Positions 27,795 to 40,392 of a stretch of DNA of 64,000 nucleotides are shown here, piece after piece. How positions within the stretch are numbered: the first letter of the stretch is position 1; each line of letters begins with the position of its first letter. The stretch spans positions 1 through 64,000 of the forward strand of contig CALCKW010000055.1 in the NCBI GenBank assembly GCA_937965695.1, in the 5' to 3' direction. Origin of the DNA: an uncultured Granulosicoccaceae bacterium. GTDB taxonomy: Bacteria > Pseudomonadota > Gammaproteobacteria > CALCKW01. The position numbers and the translations under genes were made by a program. A model generated the notes under the pieces. That model did no database searches. It worked only from the letters and a program-made list of their open reading frames with translations, and was not told the origin of the DNA.

Positions 27795-28526
27795 TTGCAA
27801 GCTTTGACAGTACTGATCGTTGACGATGACGCAGACTTTGCAGAAAGCCTTGGCGACCTTGTTCGTTTTTATGGCCACGAAGTAGATCTCGTCCATTGCG
27901 GAGAAGGCGCGTTAAGCGCTATTTCTAAAAAGCACTACCACATGGTGTTTCTTGACATACGTATGCCGGACCACAGCGGCCTCGATCTTTATCCACGTCT
28001 CAAAGAATTAAGTCCTAAATCCTGCATCGTATTCGCGACTGCCTACATCGCAGACATGGATAGAAATGCAAGCCAACAAGTGCGCTGGGCTGAACTTTTA
28101 GAAAAGCCTCGAGGTATTAACAAAGTTGAAGAGTTGCTCGCCCGTGTCAATGGGGATAGAGCCGTGTTGCTAGTCGGGCAGCACGATAGCATGAAGCAAC
28201 TAAAACTGGCGTTCAACTACCGCGGGCATCAAATCCTAGAGGCTGACAATGTCGCTCTGGCTGTTGATCGATTGATCAATGAAGATGAGATTATTGTCTC
28301 GGCCGTGGTGGGCACTTATCACCAAGATGATGGCAGTATGCTCTCTTTGGTTGAACTGCTTAAAGAAAACGGCTTGAGTTTCCCCATCGTCCTATTGGAC
28401 AGCAGTGGTTTTGACGTTGCAGAAATTAAAGCAACTGGTCCACATATTTACCTTCCTAACCACCGTGGAGACGAGCAAGAGATACTCGATTTAGTCGAGC
28501 ACTGCGAAGGCTTGTTCAACGACTAA
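27795..28526 (+). CDS. Response-regulator-like protein with a receiver and a degenerate second receiver domain
   Basis: The first domain (residues about 5-120) is a CheY-type receiver: acidic pair in LIVDDDADF, phosphorylatable Asp in VFLDIRMPDHSG, Thr in FATAY and Lys in LLEKP. The second half (AVLLVGQHDSMKQLKLAFNYRGH onward) has the same beta-alpha rhythm but no phosphorylation Asp motif, so it looks like a pseudo-receiver. There is no DNA-binding or enzymatic output domain. The start is uncertain: a TTG at 27729 opens the frame, but AGAGGA eight bases before the TTG at 27795 suggests that start, giving LQALTVLIVDDD. No histidine kinase is adjacent; an AraC-type gene follows. Confidence 0.75.
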   Translation: MQALTVLIVDDDADFAESLGDLVRFYGHEVDLVHCGEGALSAISKKHYHMVFLDIRMPDHSGLDLYPRLKELSPKSCIVFATAYIADMDRNASQQVRWAELLEKPRGINKVEELLARVNGDRAVLLVGQHDSMKQLKLAFNYRGHQILEADNVALAVDRLINEDEIIVSAVVGTYHQDDGSMLSLVELLKENGLSFPIVLLDSSGFDVAEIKATGPHIYLPNHRGDEQEILDLVEHCEGLFND

Positions 28527-28597
28527 ATTTGAGCGCTGATAGTGTCTATTTGGCGAAACGCCCACTGCGCTAACTAACTCTCCTGCTAGAAATAGCT

Positions 28598-29638
28598 ATG
28601 GCCAGTCCCTCAATGACCATTCCTCATGCTTATGCGCTGATGCTTGTGCAGGCGGTTGAAGAGCAGCAACACAGTCTTGAGTCCTTGTTGGAGCATGCGG
28701 GTATTAGCATTGAGCTATGGCGTGGTGGTGGTGATATAACTGCGCTTCAATTTGCACGGTTGTACCAACGTGCGCTTTGGCTGATGCGCGACGAGAGTTT
28801 CGGCATGCTCAATGGTGATCGAGTCCCAATTGGCAGCTTTCGCATGCTTTGTCTAAGTGTGATTCATTGTCGCAATTTGCGAGACGTGATCCACCGTATG
28901 GCTGACTTTTGCGATATCGCCATTGGTTATCAAATTAAACCGAGCTTGCAGGAAAAAACTGACTCGGTTCTTATTCGTATTGAACCCACCAAGCACGCGC
29001 AAAATAAGGCAGTTTTAAACTCGCGTGATCAGCTCGCTCGCACTCGTACTCTGTTGCTGATGTGGCATAATTTTCTAAGCTGGTTTGCCGGTCGATCTGT
29101 TCCAGTTTTAGCTCTACATTTTTGCCACCATGAAGCCAAACTAGCGGATTTTTTGAATTTCTCGCCCGGCAACATAAAACGGGGTATGCCGGAAGATGCA
29201 TTAAAACTACCCAGCTACGCGATGGAATGGCCGGTCGTGCAAGATGAAGGGAGTTTAAATGCCTTTTTAAACAACGCCATTTACCACCTAATTTGTGCCC
29301 AATCCGATAGAGGTAGCCTCAGTGCGCGTGTCGTTAACCTAATCGCTCAAGCTCCGTCACTAAAACGCCTACGAGCCTCTGATGTCGCCAAGGCTTTGGC
29401 TTGCTCTGAAGCTACTTTAAGACGTCGATTGGCAGCGGAACACACAAGCTTTCAGACGCTTAAAGATCAATACCGGCAAAGTGCAGCAATTCGTAATTTG
29501 AGTACCTCTAGCATGTCACTCAAAGAGGTCGCCAATATATGCGGATTTGAGAACACGGCTGAGTTCAATCGTGCCTTTCGCCGTTGGACTGGCGATACAC
29601 CGGGTAACTACCGGAAAAACTTAGAAAACCCTGTCTGA
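28598..29638 (+). CDS. AraC-family transcriptional regulator (OruR-like)
   Basis: A 346-residue regulator. The N-terminal two thirds resemble the arabinose-binding-like domain of OruR/ArgR-type AraC proteins (HSLESLLEHAGISIELWRG, GSFRMLCLSVIHCRNLRD). The C-terminal DNA-binding domain has two helix-turn-helix units: ASDVAKALACSEATLRRRLA and MSLKEVANICGFENTAEFNR, ending with the family signature FRRWTGDTPGNYRK. It precedes the acyl-CoA dehydrogenase and fadBA genes in the same direction, so control of fatty-acid degradation is plausible but inferred only from position. Confidence 0.88.
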   Translation: MASPSMTIPHAYALMLVQAVEEQQHSLESLLEHAGISIELWRGGGDITALQFARLYQRALWLMRDESFGMLNGDRVPIGSFRMLCLSVIHCRNLRDVIHRMADFCDIAIGYQIKPSLQEKTDSVLIRIEPTKHAQNKAVLNSRDQLARTRTLLLMWHNFLSWFAGRSVPVLALHFCHHEAKLADFLNFSPGNIKRGMPEDALKLPSYAMEWPVVQDEGSLNAFLNNAIYHLICAQSDRGSLSARVVNLIAQAPSLKRLRASDVAKALACSEATLRRRLAAEHTSFQTLKDQYRQSAAIRNLSTSSMSLKEVANICGFENTAEFNRAFRRWTGDTPGNYRKNLENPV

Positions 29639-29697
29639 GACCGCTAAGGTCGCTGAATCCGAGCCCCTGTATTAGCCGTTGGCTGCTTAATCGTCTT

Positions 29698-29719
29698 TTT
29701 TCGCTTCTGTGAGCGAAAA
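29698..29719. promoter_or_regulatory. Perfect inverted repeat between the AraC gene and the acyl-CoA dehydrogenase gene
   Basis: TTTTCGCT and AGCGAAAA are exact reverse complements separated by six bases. It could be a weak terminator for the AraC gene or an operator for the beta-oxidation genes. No T-run follows. Confidence 0.35.
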
Positions 29720-29815
29720 TGCTAATAACTTTCTCTTATATGCCATTGAGTAACAGTGTTGTCTGGTCGATCCTATAGTTAAGTCATCTTTAAATGCTGG
29801 GAATGAGGTTTCACC

Positions 29816-31609
29816 ATGGGCGAATACAAGGCACCGCTGGCAGATATTCTGTTTGCTTTTAACGATGTGATGAAGATGCCAGAGCACTACGCGTCGTTGG
29901 GCTACGAGGATGCAACACAGGATTTGACCGACGCTGTGATTGAAGAAGGCGCCAAATTCGCTGAAAGAGAGCTCTCTCCACTCAATCAATCGGGCGATAC
30001 TGAGGGTTGCACCTTAACTGACGGTGTGGTGACCACACCTACTGGTTTTAAGGCCGCCTATGACATCTACGTCGAAAATGGCTGGCCTTCCTTGAGTCAC
30101 AGTCCCAAGTACGGCGGACAAGGCCTGCCTGAGTCACTCGGCATTGTTGGTAGCGAAATGTACGGTACTGCCAATTGGTCGTGGGCAATGTACCCGGGTC
30201 TCAGCCACGGCGCCATGCGCACCTTGGTTGCACATGGCACTGAGGAGCAGCGAGAGTTATACCTCACTCGACTCATCAGCGGTGAGTGGACTGGGACGAT
30301 GTGCCTGACCGAACCGCATTGTGGTACGGATCTCGGTCTGTTGAGAACTCGCGCAACACCGCAAGAAGACGGCAGTTACAAAATCACAGGTAACAAGATT
30401 TTTATCTCCGCCGGTGAACATGATATGGCCGAGAATATTATCCATATCGTGTTGGCTAGACTGCCGGACGCACCTGAAGGCGTCAAAGGCATTTCACTGT
30501 TTATTGTTCCTAAATTTAATGTTGGTTCTGATGGCGTAAAAGGTGAACGCAACGGTGTTGTGTGCGGATCGCTTGAGCACAAAATGGGCATTCACGGAAA
30601 CGCCACCGCTGCGCTCAATTTTGACGACGCCACTGGATACCTGATTGGTCCGGCCAATGAGGGCCTCAAATGCATGTTCACCTTTATGAACACGGCACGT
30701 ATTGGTACGGCTATACAAGGTGTGGCACATGCGGAGTGGGGTTTTCAAAACTCGCTGACCTACGCTAAAGATCGTTTACAGATGCGATCTTTAACCGGGG
30801 ACAAAGCACCCGACAAAGAAGCCGATCCCATTATTGTTCATCCAGATGTTCGGCGCATGTTGCTGACGCAAAAAGCGGTAGCCGAGGGTGGCCGCATGTT
30901 TATTTACTATCTTTCACAGCAGAATGATTTAACCCACGAATCGAAAGATGAAGCCACCGCCGAGCACGCTGATCACCTATTGCAGTTTTTAACGCCCGTA
31001 GCAAAAGCATTTTTGACTGAAATTGGCTATGAGTCAGCCAACTTGGGTATGCAGTGTTTTGGCGGCCACGGATACATTCATGAGTGGGGCATGGAGCAAA
31101 ATGTTCGTGATGCCCGCATATCTATGATGTACGAAGGCACTACGGGCATCCAAGCGTTGGATTTTGTTGGCCGAAAGCTGCTGATGAACAAGGGCGAAAG
31201 TTTCAAAATATTTGGTGCAGTTGTCAACGATTTTCTCAAGGAGTCCAGTGGTAGTGCTGCGAAGGAGTTTCGATGGCCTCTTCGAAAGATGATGTGGGAA
31301 TGGAAGTACGTCACGCTGCGTTTGATGGCTGCATCGGCCAAAGATCGAGAGATGGTCGGAGCTGCATCCGTGGATTACTTGATGTATTCCGGCTACATCA
31401 TCATGGCTTACCTGTGGGCTCGCTCTGCCATGATAGCTGGCCAGAAGCTTGAGGCAGGTGAGGGCGATGCAGCGTTTTATCAAGCCAAGCTTGACACTGC
31501 ACGTTTTTATTATGCAAAACTGTTGCCGCGTACCCGTTCGCTGAAAGCCACCATCCTCAGTGGCCCAAGCACCTTGATGGCGATGGAAGAAAAGAACTTC
31601 CAGTTCTAA
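29816..31609 (+). CDS. Acyl-CoA dehydrogenase (long form with C-terminal extension)
   Basis: This FAD enzyme oxidises acyl-CoA to trans-2-enoyl-CoA, the first step of beta-oxidation. The 597 residues exceed the usual 380 because of the N-terminal and C-terminal extensions of this subgroup. Visible blocks are GWPSLSHSPKYGGQGLP, the substrate/FAD region MCLTEPHCGTDLGLLRTRA and ITGNKIFISAGEHDM, the Q-x-GGHGY-like segment MQCFGGHGYIHEWGMEQ, and the catalytic-base region MYEGTTGIQALDFVGRKLL. It is followed after 138 bases by fadB and then fadA in the same direction. AATGAGG lies upstream of the ATG at 29816. Confidence 0.93.
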   Translation: MGEYKAPLADILFAFNDVMKMPEHYASLGYEDATQDLTDAVIEEGAKFAERELSPLNQSGDTEGCTLTDGVVTTPTGFKAAYDIYVENGWPSLSHSPKYGGQGLPESLGIVGSEMYGTANWSWAMYPGLSHGAMRTLVAHGTEEQRELYLTRLISGEWTGTMCLTEPHCGTDLGLLRTRATPQEDGSYKITGNKIFISAGEHDMAENIIHIVLARLPDAPEGVKGISLFIVPKFNVGSDGVKGERNGVVCGSLEHKMGIHGNATAALNFDDATGYLIGPANEGLKCMFTFMNTARIGTAIQGVAHAEWGFQNSLTYAKDRLQMRSLTGDKAPDKEADPIIVHPDVRRMLLTQKAVAEGGRMFIYYLSQQNDLTHESKDEATAEHADHLLQFLTPVAKAFLTEIGYESANLGMQCFGGHGYIHEWGMEQNVRDARISMMYEGTTGIQALDFVGRKLLMNKGESFKIFGAVVNDFLKESSGSAAKEFRWPLRKMMWEWKYVTLRLMAASAKDREMVGAASVDYLMYSGYIIMAYLWARSAMIAGQKLEAGEGDAAFYQAKLDTARFYYAKLLPRTRSLKATILSGPSTLMAMEEKNFQF

Positions 31610-31747
31610 CTCGTCTTGGACGTACGCATCTGGTGTGCGTCTTTTCATTCGTAAGCAGGGAGTCTCCTGCTTATCAACTTTTTTATGGGCGACTTGCTTC
31701 ATGCGGGTCACCTCAAATTCAACCGCACAGCAACCGGAGACCCCGTT

Positions 31748-35090
<3,343 letters not shown>

Positions 35091-35094
35091 GCGA

Positions 35095-35136
35095 CAATTT
35101 AGTGCGTGGCCACACGGGCTACGCACTGACTAATTG
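35095..35136 (+). terminator. Hairpin after fadA, possible terminator
   Basis: AGTGCGT (35101-35107) pairs with ACGCACT (35121-35127), with flanking CAATT/AATTG pairs. There is no clean T-run, so it may be a transcript-end stabiliser or an inefficient terminator. Confidence 0.4.
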
Positions 35137-35226
35137 TTAAGTACTTTAAAGGCAACCAGAAGGCATTCGCCTCGTTCTTTTTGCTACACTTAAAAGCCTG
35201 AACAATCCAATAACAGGGTATCCGCC

Positions 35227-36006
35227 ATGCAAAACGCCGCCGTGATCGAACACATCGTCAAATGGCTCAAAGACTACTGCGACAACGCGGGTATGGCAGG
35301 TTTTGTCGTGGGAGTCTCAGGCGGCATTGACTCTGCTGTCACCTCCACCCTGTGCGCCATGACCGGCAAAAAAGTCATTGCTGTCAGTATGCCGATCTAC
35401 CAGAAACCTGGGCAGATCACATTAGCCGACCAGCACCTTGAATGGCTGAACCGGCGCTTTGATAACGTGCAGACCTACTGCACCGAGCTGACCCCAGTGT
35501 TTGCCGCAATGGAAGAGCACTTCCCTAAAGATATTCAAGATCCGCTGAGCATGGCGAATACCCGTTCACGGCTGCGCATGGTTTTGCTCTACACCTACGC
35601 GGGCCATCACAAAATGATCGTCGGTGGCACGGGCAATAAAGTAGAAGACTTCGGCGTTGGGTTTTATACCAAGTACGGTGACGGTGGTGTTGATGTGTCA
35701 CCCATCGCTGATCTGATGAAAACCGAAGTGTATGCTCTCGCGGCTGAAATGGGCGTTGAACCCGAAATACAAGCCGCAGCACCAACGGACGGTCTCTGGG
35801 AAGACGATCGCAACGATGAGAGCCAATTGGGCGCCAGCTACGCCGAACTAGAGTGGGCAATGCGTCATGAAGAATCAAAGGCAAACGATGATGCCTTGGA
35901 TAAGCGTCAGCTCGAAGTGCTTGCGACTTATAGACGTTTTCACCAAGCCAATCTGCACAAGATGATTGAGATACCCGTTTGTAAAATACCAGAGGATTTG
36001 CGCTAA
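35227..36006 (+). CDS. nadE: NAD+ synthetase, ammonia-dependent type
   Basis: NadE amidates nicotinic acid adenine dinucleotide to NAD+. The 259-residue protein is the short form without a glutaminase domain. It has the PP-loop VGVSGGIDSAVTSTL (residues about 28-42), DPLSMANTRSRLRMVLLY, the loop VGGTGNKVEDFGVGFYTKYG and SPIADLMKTEVYALA followed by the substrate-binding region. AGGG lies eight bases before the ATG. It is monocistronic here; the following 576 bases hold a repeat and the cobS leader. Confidence 0.94.
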   Translation: MQNAAVIEHIVKWLKDYCDNAGMAGFVVGVSGGIDSAVTSTLCAMTGKKVIAVSMPIYQKPGQITLADQHLEWLNRRFDNVQTYCTELTPVFAAMEEHFPKDIQDPLSMANTRSRLRMVLLYTYAGHHKMIVGGTGNKVEDFGVGFYTKYGDGGVDVSPIADLMKTEVYALAAEMGVEPEIQAAAPTDGLWEDDRNDESQLGASYAELEWAMRHEESKANDDALDKRQLEVLATYRRFHQANLHKMIEIPVCKIPEDLR

Positions 36007-36059
36007 TTTGTGTGACAGCACGACTGTCGCCGACATAGCCACGATCTATTGCATCTCAG

Positions 36060-36199
36060 TTTAAGTCATGCACATGCCGTCGTCGTGCTAAGTTCGGCTC
36101 AATCGTGGTGAATATCTAGCCAACTGCACAAAACTTTACCGTTGATTCGCGCCTTGCTGGGTCGAAATATTTCTCAGAGTCGTCACTGACTGGACTTGA
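36060..36199 (+). repeat. Dispersed intergenic repeat, copy A (full length)
   Basis: Shares ordered blocks with copy B at 46761-46900: CCGTCG, GCTAA, ATATCTAGCCAA, GATTCGCGCCTTGC and ACTGAC-GGAC, with similar spacing over about 140 bases. Noncoding. Confidence 0.65.
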
Positions 36200-36491
36200 T
36201 TTAATGCTCACTAGAGCAGTGGGCCACCCTATCTATTAGTCGCCATATTTTATAGTGGTGGGCGCATTGCTAGATTTGATGCCAGCAGCGTGAACATGCA
36301 AGTGAGCAAACAAAAAACCTAGTTGTTTATAAGCTTACATAGTGTAAAAAGAAGCAATGTGCGAATGGCTCGCCGTGTTTCATTTATGGACTAAAGCAAT
36401 CACGCGTGATGCAACAGCTAATGCTGTTAAGCCGGAAGCGCCAAAATCAGCACTACATCAATAAAATCTCTGCTTAACTATCCTTTTATGG

Positions 36492-36574
36492 CTCGCAACC
36501 TGCGACCTAAAAGCTCTGGCCACATGACTTATGTGGTACAGGTCGTTGCGAGAGCTAAGGCTTCGCAGGTAGAG
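36492..36574 (+). promoter_or_regulatory. cobS leader with two mutually exclusive RNA folds (candidate switch)
   Basis: Fold 1: CTCGCAAC (36492-36499) with GTTGCGAG (36545-36552), and GACCT (36504-36508) with AGGTC (36540-36544). Fold 2: ACCTGCGA (36498-36505) with TCGCAGGT (36563-36570), CCT (36506-36508) with AGG (36558-36560), and AGCTCT (36512-36517) with AGAGCT (36551-36556). Both can keep an inner hairpin CCACAT-GACTT-ATGTGG (36520-36536). The folds compete for 36498-36508 and 36551-36552. The probable ribosome-binding site AGGTAGAG (36567-36574), eight bases before the TTG start at 36583, is partly buried only in fold 2. No known riboswitch class was recognised. Confidence 0.6.
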
Positions 36575-36582
36575 TATACCGT

Positions 36583-37575
36583 TTGACCGTCAACTCAGTG
36601 AGCAGTTTAGAGATGAAGTCCGAAGTGGCCAGCCCCGATATGCCCGATACACAGGTTTCTGTGCGCGATTTGTTTGGAATAGACAGTGATTTGCAGGTTC
36701 CGGCCTACAGCCAGCGCACCGAACACGTGCCTGAAGTGGACGAGCAATACCTATTCGACCCAACGACCACCATGGCTATACTCGCCGGGTTTAGCCACAA
36801 CCGCCGAGTGATGGTCAGCGGTCTGCACGGTACAGGTAAGTCGACCCACATCGAACAGGTGGCTGCACGCCTGAATTGGCCGTGTTTGCGAATAAACCTC
36901 GACAGCCACGTCAGCCGGATTGATCTTATCGGCAAAGATGCCATCACGCTGCGTGATGGCCAACAGGTGACTGAGTTTCAAGACGGTATTTTGCCGTGGG
37001 CTTTTCAGCGCAATGTGGCGCTCGTTTTCGACGAATACGACGCGGGCAGACCCGATGTGATGTTTGTGATTCAGCGCGTTTTAGAAAGCGGGGGTCGCTT
37101 GACCTTGCTGGACCAAAGTCGTGTGCTTGAGCCACATCCAGCATTTAGATTGTTCTCTACTGCAAACACAGTGGGGATGGGTGACAGCACAGGTATGTAC
37201 CATGGCACCCAATCAATCAACCAAGCTCAGCTGGATCGCTGGTCGATCGCTACCACGCTCAACTATTTGCCTGCCGACAAAGAGGCAGCGATTGTATTGG
37301 CTAAAGCGCCAGCGATGCAAAATGCTGAAGGGCAAAAAATGGTTGACGACATGGTGCGTTTGGCCGGATTGACGCGTGTTGCTTTTCAAAACGGTGACTT
37401 GTCTACGTTGATGAGCCCTCGCACCGTCATCACTTGGGCTGAGAATCAAGCCATTTTTCAAGATCTGCATGTCGCGTTTGCATACACCTTTTACAACAAA
37501 TGTGATCCCCTCGAACGCGAGACTATGGCGGAGCTATACCAGCGCATTTTTAATATCGATCTGCCGAAACAGTGA
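36583..37575 (+). CDS. cobS: CobS-family AAA+ ATPase (cobaltochelatase subunit)
   Basis: CobS is the AAA+ subunit that with CobT forms the chaperone-like ring driving cobalt insertion by CobN in the aerobic B12 pathway. The family start [16 protein letters not shown] is at residues about 25-40. Walker A is [10 protein letters not shown] (80-89), then [20 protein letters not shown], Walker [21 protein letters not shown] and the sensor region [20 protein letters not shown]. The TTG at 36583 is chosen because AGGTAGAG stands eight bases upstream; GTG at 36598 and ATG at 36613 are alternatives without a good site. It is followed seven bases later by cobT. CobN is not in the window, so another client is possible. 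Confidence 0.92.
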   Translation: MTVNSVSSLEMKSEVASPDMPDTQVSVRDLFGIDSDLQVPAYSQRTEHVPEVDEQYLFDPTTTMAILAGFSHNRRVMVSGLHGTGKSTHIEQVAARLNWPCLRINLDSHVSRIDLIGKDAITLRDGQQVTEFQDGILPWAFQRNVALVFDEYDAGRPDVMFVIQRVLESGGRLTLLDQSRVLEPHPAFRLFSTANTVGMGDSTGMYHGTQSINQAQLDRWSIATTLNYLPADKEAAIVLAKAPAMQNAEGQKMVDDMVRLAGLTRVAFQNGDLSTLMSPRTVITWAENQAIFQDLHVAFAYTFYNKCDPLERETMAELYQRIFNIDLPKQ

Positions 37576-37582
37576 GTGAGTA

Positions 37583-39412
37583 GTGAGCGCTAAAGAGGTC
37601 AAAAAAACCGAGTACAGCGCGGTTCGACGCATTGGTGGTGAGCCAGTCGAGGCTAAAGACCCAGCCCAAGAGCGTGTTGAGATTGCTACGCAGGGTTGCC
37701 TGCGTACATTGGCGGCGGACGGTAAAATGGCTGTGCATTTTGCGGAAGGTGAATCTAGCCTCAATGGCGATATTGCACAGCTCAACTTGCCACAGCCCTT
37801 GCCACCCGGTGATGATCTGGCAGCGCAGCGCGGTCGGGCGGATGCGTTGGCCTGCCTCAAACTGGCGCACGACGAAGCGTTACACCAACGCCTAGCACCT
37901 AGCAGCGAAGCAGGTCTTCAGCTTTACAATGCGCTTGAACAAATTCGCGTAGAGATTCTCGGCAGTGCAGGCTTTGACGGCATGACGGCTAACCTCGACA
38001 GTGCGCTTGAAGCGCGACTGGCCGATGCTAGCCGGGATGTCAGTGCGGCAGAAGGTATGGCCCTGCTTGCGCGTCAGGAGCTGACGGGGCGACAACTGCC
38101 CGAGATGGCAGCGATACGAGCGCGGAGCTGGGCCGCGGAAATGTCAGAGCATGGGGGTTCACTGCAGGGTCTCGCGGGTTCACTGCATGATCAAGATCGC
38201 TTTGCTCGGTTCAGCCGCAAATTGATTACTGCGCTGCAAATGGGAGAGCAGGGCGAAGACGCCGATATGGAGATATCGCTCGACCCTTCCGAGGATGATC
38301 AAGCCAGCGACAGCGAAAGTGATCAAAACGATGGAGAGGGTAACGAGCAGGACGGTTCCCAAGACGAGTCGACAGAGCAACAAGATCCATCAAGCATGGA
38401 CGACGGTGAAGAGCCTGACGAAGGTGATGTTGAAGCCGGAGCAAGTGACCGAACCTATGAGGGTACTGCGCCGCAACAAGAACGTTATGTCTATAAGGTT
38501 TATAGCCGCCGTGACGACGAAGTCATTCGCGCCGACAAGTTGGCTAAGCCGCGCGAATTGAGCGATCTACGCGAACAATTGGATAATCAATTGGGCGATA
38601 TGCAAGCATTGATCTCGAGAGTCGCCGCTCGGCTGCAACACAAATTAATGGCACAACAACAGCACGCGTGGCATTACCAAATGGACGAGGGTTTCCTCGA
38701 TACCAATGCGCTGACCAGTATCATCAGTTCGCCCGCTAATCCCTTGGCGTACAAGCAACAACATTCGATAAAAAACCGCGACACCGTGGTAACACTGTTA
38801 CTCGATAATTCTGGATCAATGCGCGGGCGACCTATCTCCATCGCTGCAGCCTGCGCGGATGTGCTCGCGCGTACGCTAGAACGCTGTGGGGTCAAGGTTG
38901 AAATACTGGGTTTCACCACTTGCGCTTGGAAGGGTGGTCAATCACGCAAAGCCTGGTTGGAGGCTGGTTCTCCTGAAAATCCAGGGCGCCTCAATGATAT
39001 CCGCCATATCATATACAAGTCTGCCAACGACCCATTGCGACGCACCAGCAAGAATCTCGGGTTAATGTTACAAGGCGGGCTTTTAAAAGAGAATATCGAT
39101 GGCGAATCATTGCAGTGGGCTTATCGTCGATTGTTGGCTCGTAACGAGCGACGAAAAATCCTCATGATGATCTCTGACGGCGCGCCCATTGACGATTCAA
39201 CCTTGTCGAGTAACCCAGCAGGATTTCTAGAGCGTCACTTGCGCCAGGTGATCGACGAAATAGAAAACCGATCGTCGGTTGAGCTATTGGCGATTGGCAT
39301 CGGGCATGATGTGACTCAATATTACGATCACGCAGTGACGATCGTCAGCGCAGACCAATTAGCCAATGCGATGACTGAAGAATTGGTCAAGCTGTTTGAT
39401 CATCGCGAATAA
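37583..39412 (+). CDS. cobT: CobT-family VWA protein (cobaltochelatase subunit)
   Basis: CobT pairs with CobS. The 609 residues comprise an N-terminal helical part, a highly acidic low-complexity linker (residues about 230-290, rich in Asp, Glu, Ser and Gln) and a C-terminal von Willebrand A domain with the metal-ion site motif [13 protein letters not shown] at about 404-416, then [10 protein letters not shown] and [11 protein letters not shown]. This matches the CobT layout. The start is GTG at 37583, seven bases after the cobS stop. The next gene is on the other strand, so cobST is a two-gene unit. Confidence 0.92.
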   Translation: MSAKEVKKTEYSAVRRIGGEPVEAKDPAQERVEIATQGCLRTLAADGKMAVHFAEGESSLNGDIAQLNLPQPLPPGDDLAAQRGRADALACLKLAHDEALHQRLAPSSEAGLQLYNALEQIRVEILGSAGFDGMTANLDSALEARLADASRDVSAAEGMALLARQELTGRQLPEMAAIRARSWAAEMSEHGGSLQGLAGSLHDQDRFARFSRKLITALQMGEQGEDADMEISLDPSEDDQASDSESDQNDGEGNEQDGSQDESTEQQDPSSMDDGEEPDEGDVEAGASDRTYEGTAPQQERYVYKVYSRRDDEVIRADKLAKPRELSDLREQLDNQLGDMQALISRVAARLQHKLMAQQQHAWHYQMDEGFLDTNALTSIISSPANPLAYKQQHSIKNRDTVVTLLLDNSGSMRGRPISIAAACADVLARTLERCGVKVEILGFTTCAWKGGQSRKAWLEAGSPENPGRLNDIRHIIYKSANDPLRRTSKNLGLMLQGGLLKENIDGESLQWAYRRLLARNERRKILMMISDGAPIDDSTLSSNPAGFLERHLRQVIDEIENRSSVELLAIGIGHDVTQYYDHAVTIVSADQLANAMTEELVKLFDHRE

Positions 39413-39558
39413 GGGCGATAGCTGTTTAGTGTTGATTGTCTTTCTAGACTTTTTATTGGTAACACCGCAATCGCTTTATTGTTTGAGGTTTTTTTATAAA
39501 ACGATATTGCGCTTTATGCCAGTCGAGATTGTTGACAAGCAACTGAAAAAAATCTGGC

Positions 39559-40392
39559 TCAAGGCTTAATCGAACCAGTTTCATCCAGCGGTATCAATAG
39601 AGAAAACAGTTCAGCTTGAGAGTTAATATTGCACCGACTATAGAGCTGTTTTCTGAACACCCTCACAGTATGCCAACTAACTCCCATTTCAATACCAATC
39701 GATCGAGAAGAGTGGCCTCGTAAAAGATGTAGTGCAACTTGGGCCTGGCGATTAGTCACTTGGATATGGTGCTTGTCTTGTAATTCTGCAATAAGATTTT
39801 CTACCAAGCTAGGTATATTGTCTTTTTTTGCTGGCTGTTCAAACGGAGCTCTTGGCCAACGGCTTTCAAGTATTGAAACCACTATTGGTGCTATGTCTTT
39901 TGCTCTGTTGATCGAGACTTTCGAAAATGGTTTTCCAGAGGACTCGTCGCGGCCAATGCATATGCAGTAGGTCCAACCATCCACCGCATAGGCAACATAC
40001 GCTAACTCATCAATGAGAGTGGTTTTTTTGTAGTATTTTAAAAAATAACTGGTGGTTGAAAACTTGTCAGGAGCCAGATCCTTGAACCTATAAAAACCGC
40101 TTTGTAACTGATTTCTGTGCGCTGTGTAAAAGGGATCCAAAACATACAGAGATGGCACGTAATGGCTGTCTAACTCTGCGTAAACCTTTTTTGAAATACT
40201 TGATCGGTGTAACACAACAGGGGGTTCTTCGCCTCTGTATGCAATCACCAAGTAGTTATCAAAATCAAGAGCAGCTGCAAGCATTTCTTGAACAGCAATA
40301 CATAGATCGAGTGTTCCAACGGCCTTGACCGTCTTAGCAATTTTTTCGAAGAAAACGCTTTCAATTCGCATATTTTCGCTACAACAAGGCAC
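39559..40392 (-). CDS. LuxR-type transcriptional regulator
   Basis: The 277-residue protein has a C-terminal LuxR/FixJ-type helix-turn-helix (VTNRQAQVALHLLRGHSSRS followed by IGIEMGVSWHTVRVFRKQLY, residues about 211-250). The N-terminal 190 residues are a ligand-binding-like domain that I cannot assign; it does not show the conserved Trp/Tyr/Asp pattern of acyl-homoserine-lactone receptors clearly. The frame opens at a GTG at 40392, and an ATG at 40371 (MRIESVFFE) is an alternative; neither has a strong ribosome-binding site. It is divergent from the amidase and pot genes, which are its likely targets. Confidence 0.82.
   Translation of the reverse strand: MPCCSENMRIESVFFEKIAKTVKAVGTLDLCIAVQEMLAAALDFDNYLVIAYRGEEPPVVLHRSSISKKVYAELDSHYVPSLYVLDPFYTAHRNQLQSGFYRFKDLAPDKFSTTSYFLKYYKKTTLIDELAYVAYAVDGWTYCICIGRDESSGKPFSKVSINRAKDIAPIVVSILESRWPRAPFEQPAKKDNIPSLVENLIAELQDKHHIQVTNRQAQVALHLLRGHSSRSIGIEMGVSWHTVRVFRKQLYSRCNINSQAELFSLLIPLDETGSIKP

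Larger units (their letters stand above)
36007..36582. other. 576-base intergenic region before cobS
   Basis: In order it holds repeat copy A (36060-36199), two palindromes, ATCACGCGTGAT at 36399-36410 and AACAGC-TAAT-GCTGTT at 36413-36428, and a complex foldable leader at 36492-36574. No open frame of note. No B12-box sequence typical of a cobalamin riboswitch was seen. Confidence 0.7.

Noticed and set aside
31624-31645. Terminator between the acyl-CoA dehydrogenase gene and fadB
   Set aside because: ACGCA/TGCGT is only five pairs with four T following; too weak to call.
36200-36582. Possible cobalamin riboswitch before cobS
   Set aside because: No B12 box (AGCCAGGAGACC-like) and no four-way-junction pattern could be found; GCCGGAAGCG at 36430 is too different.
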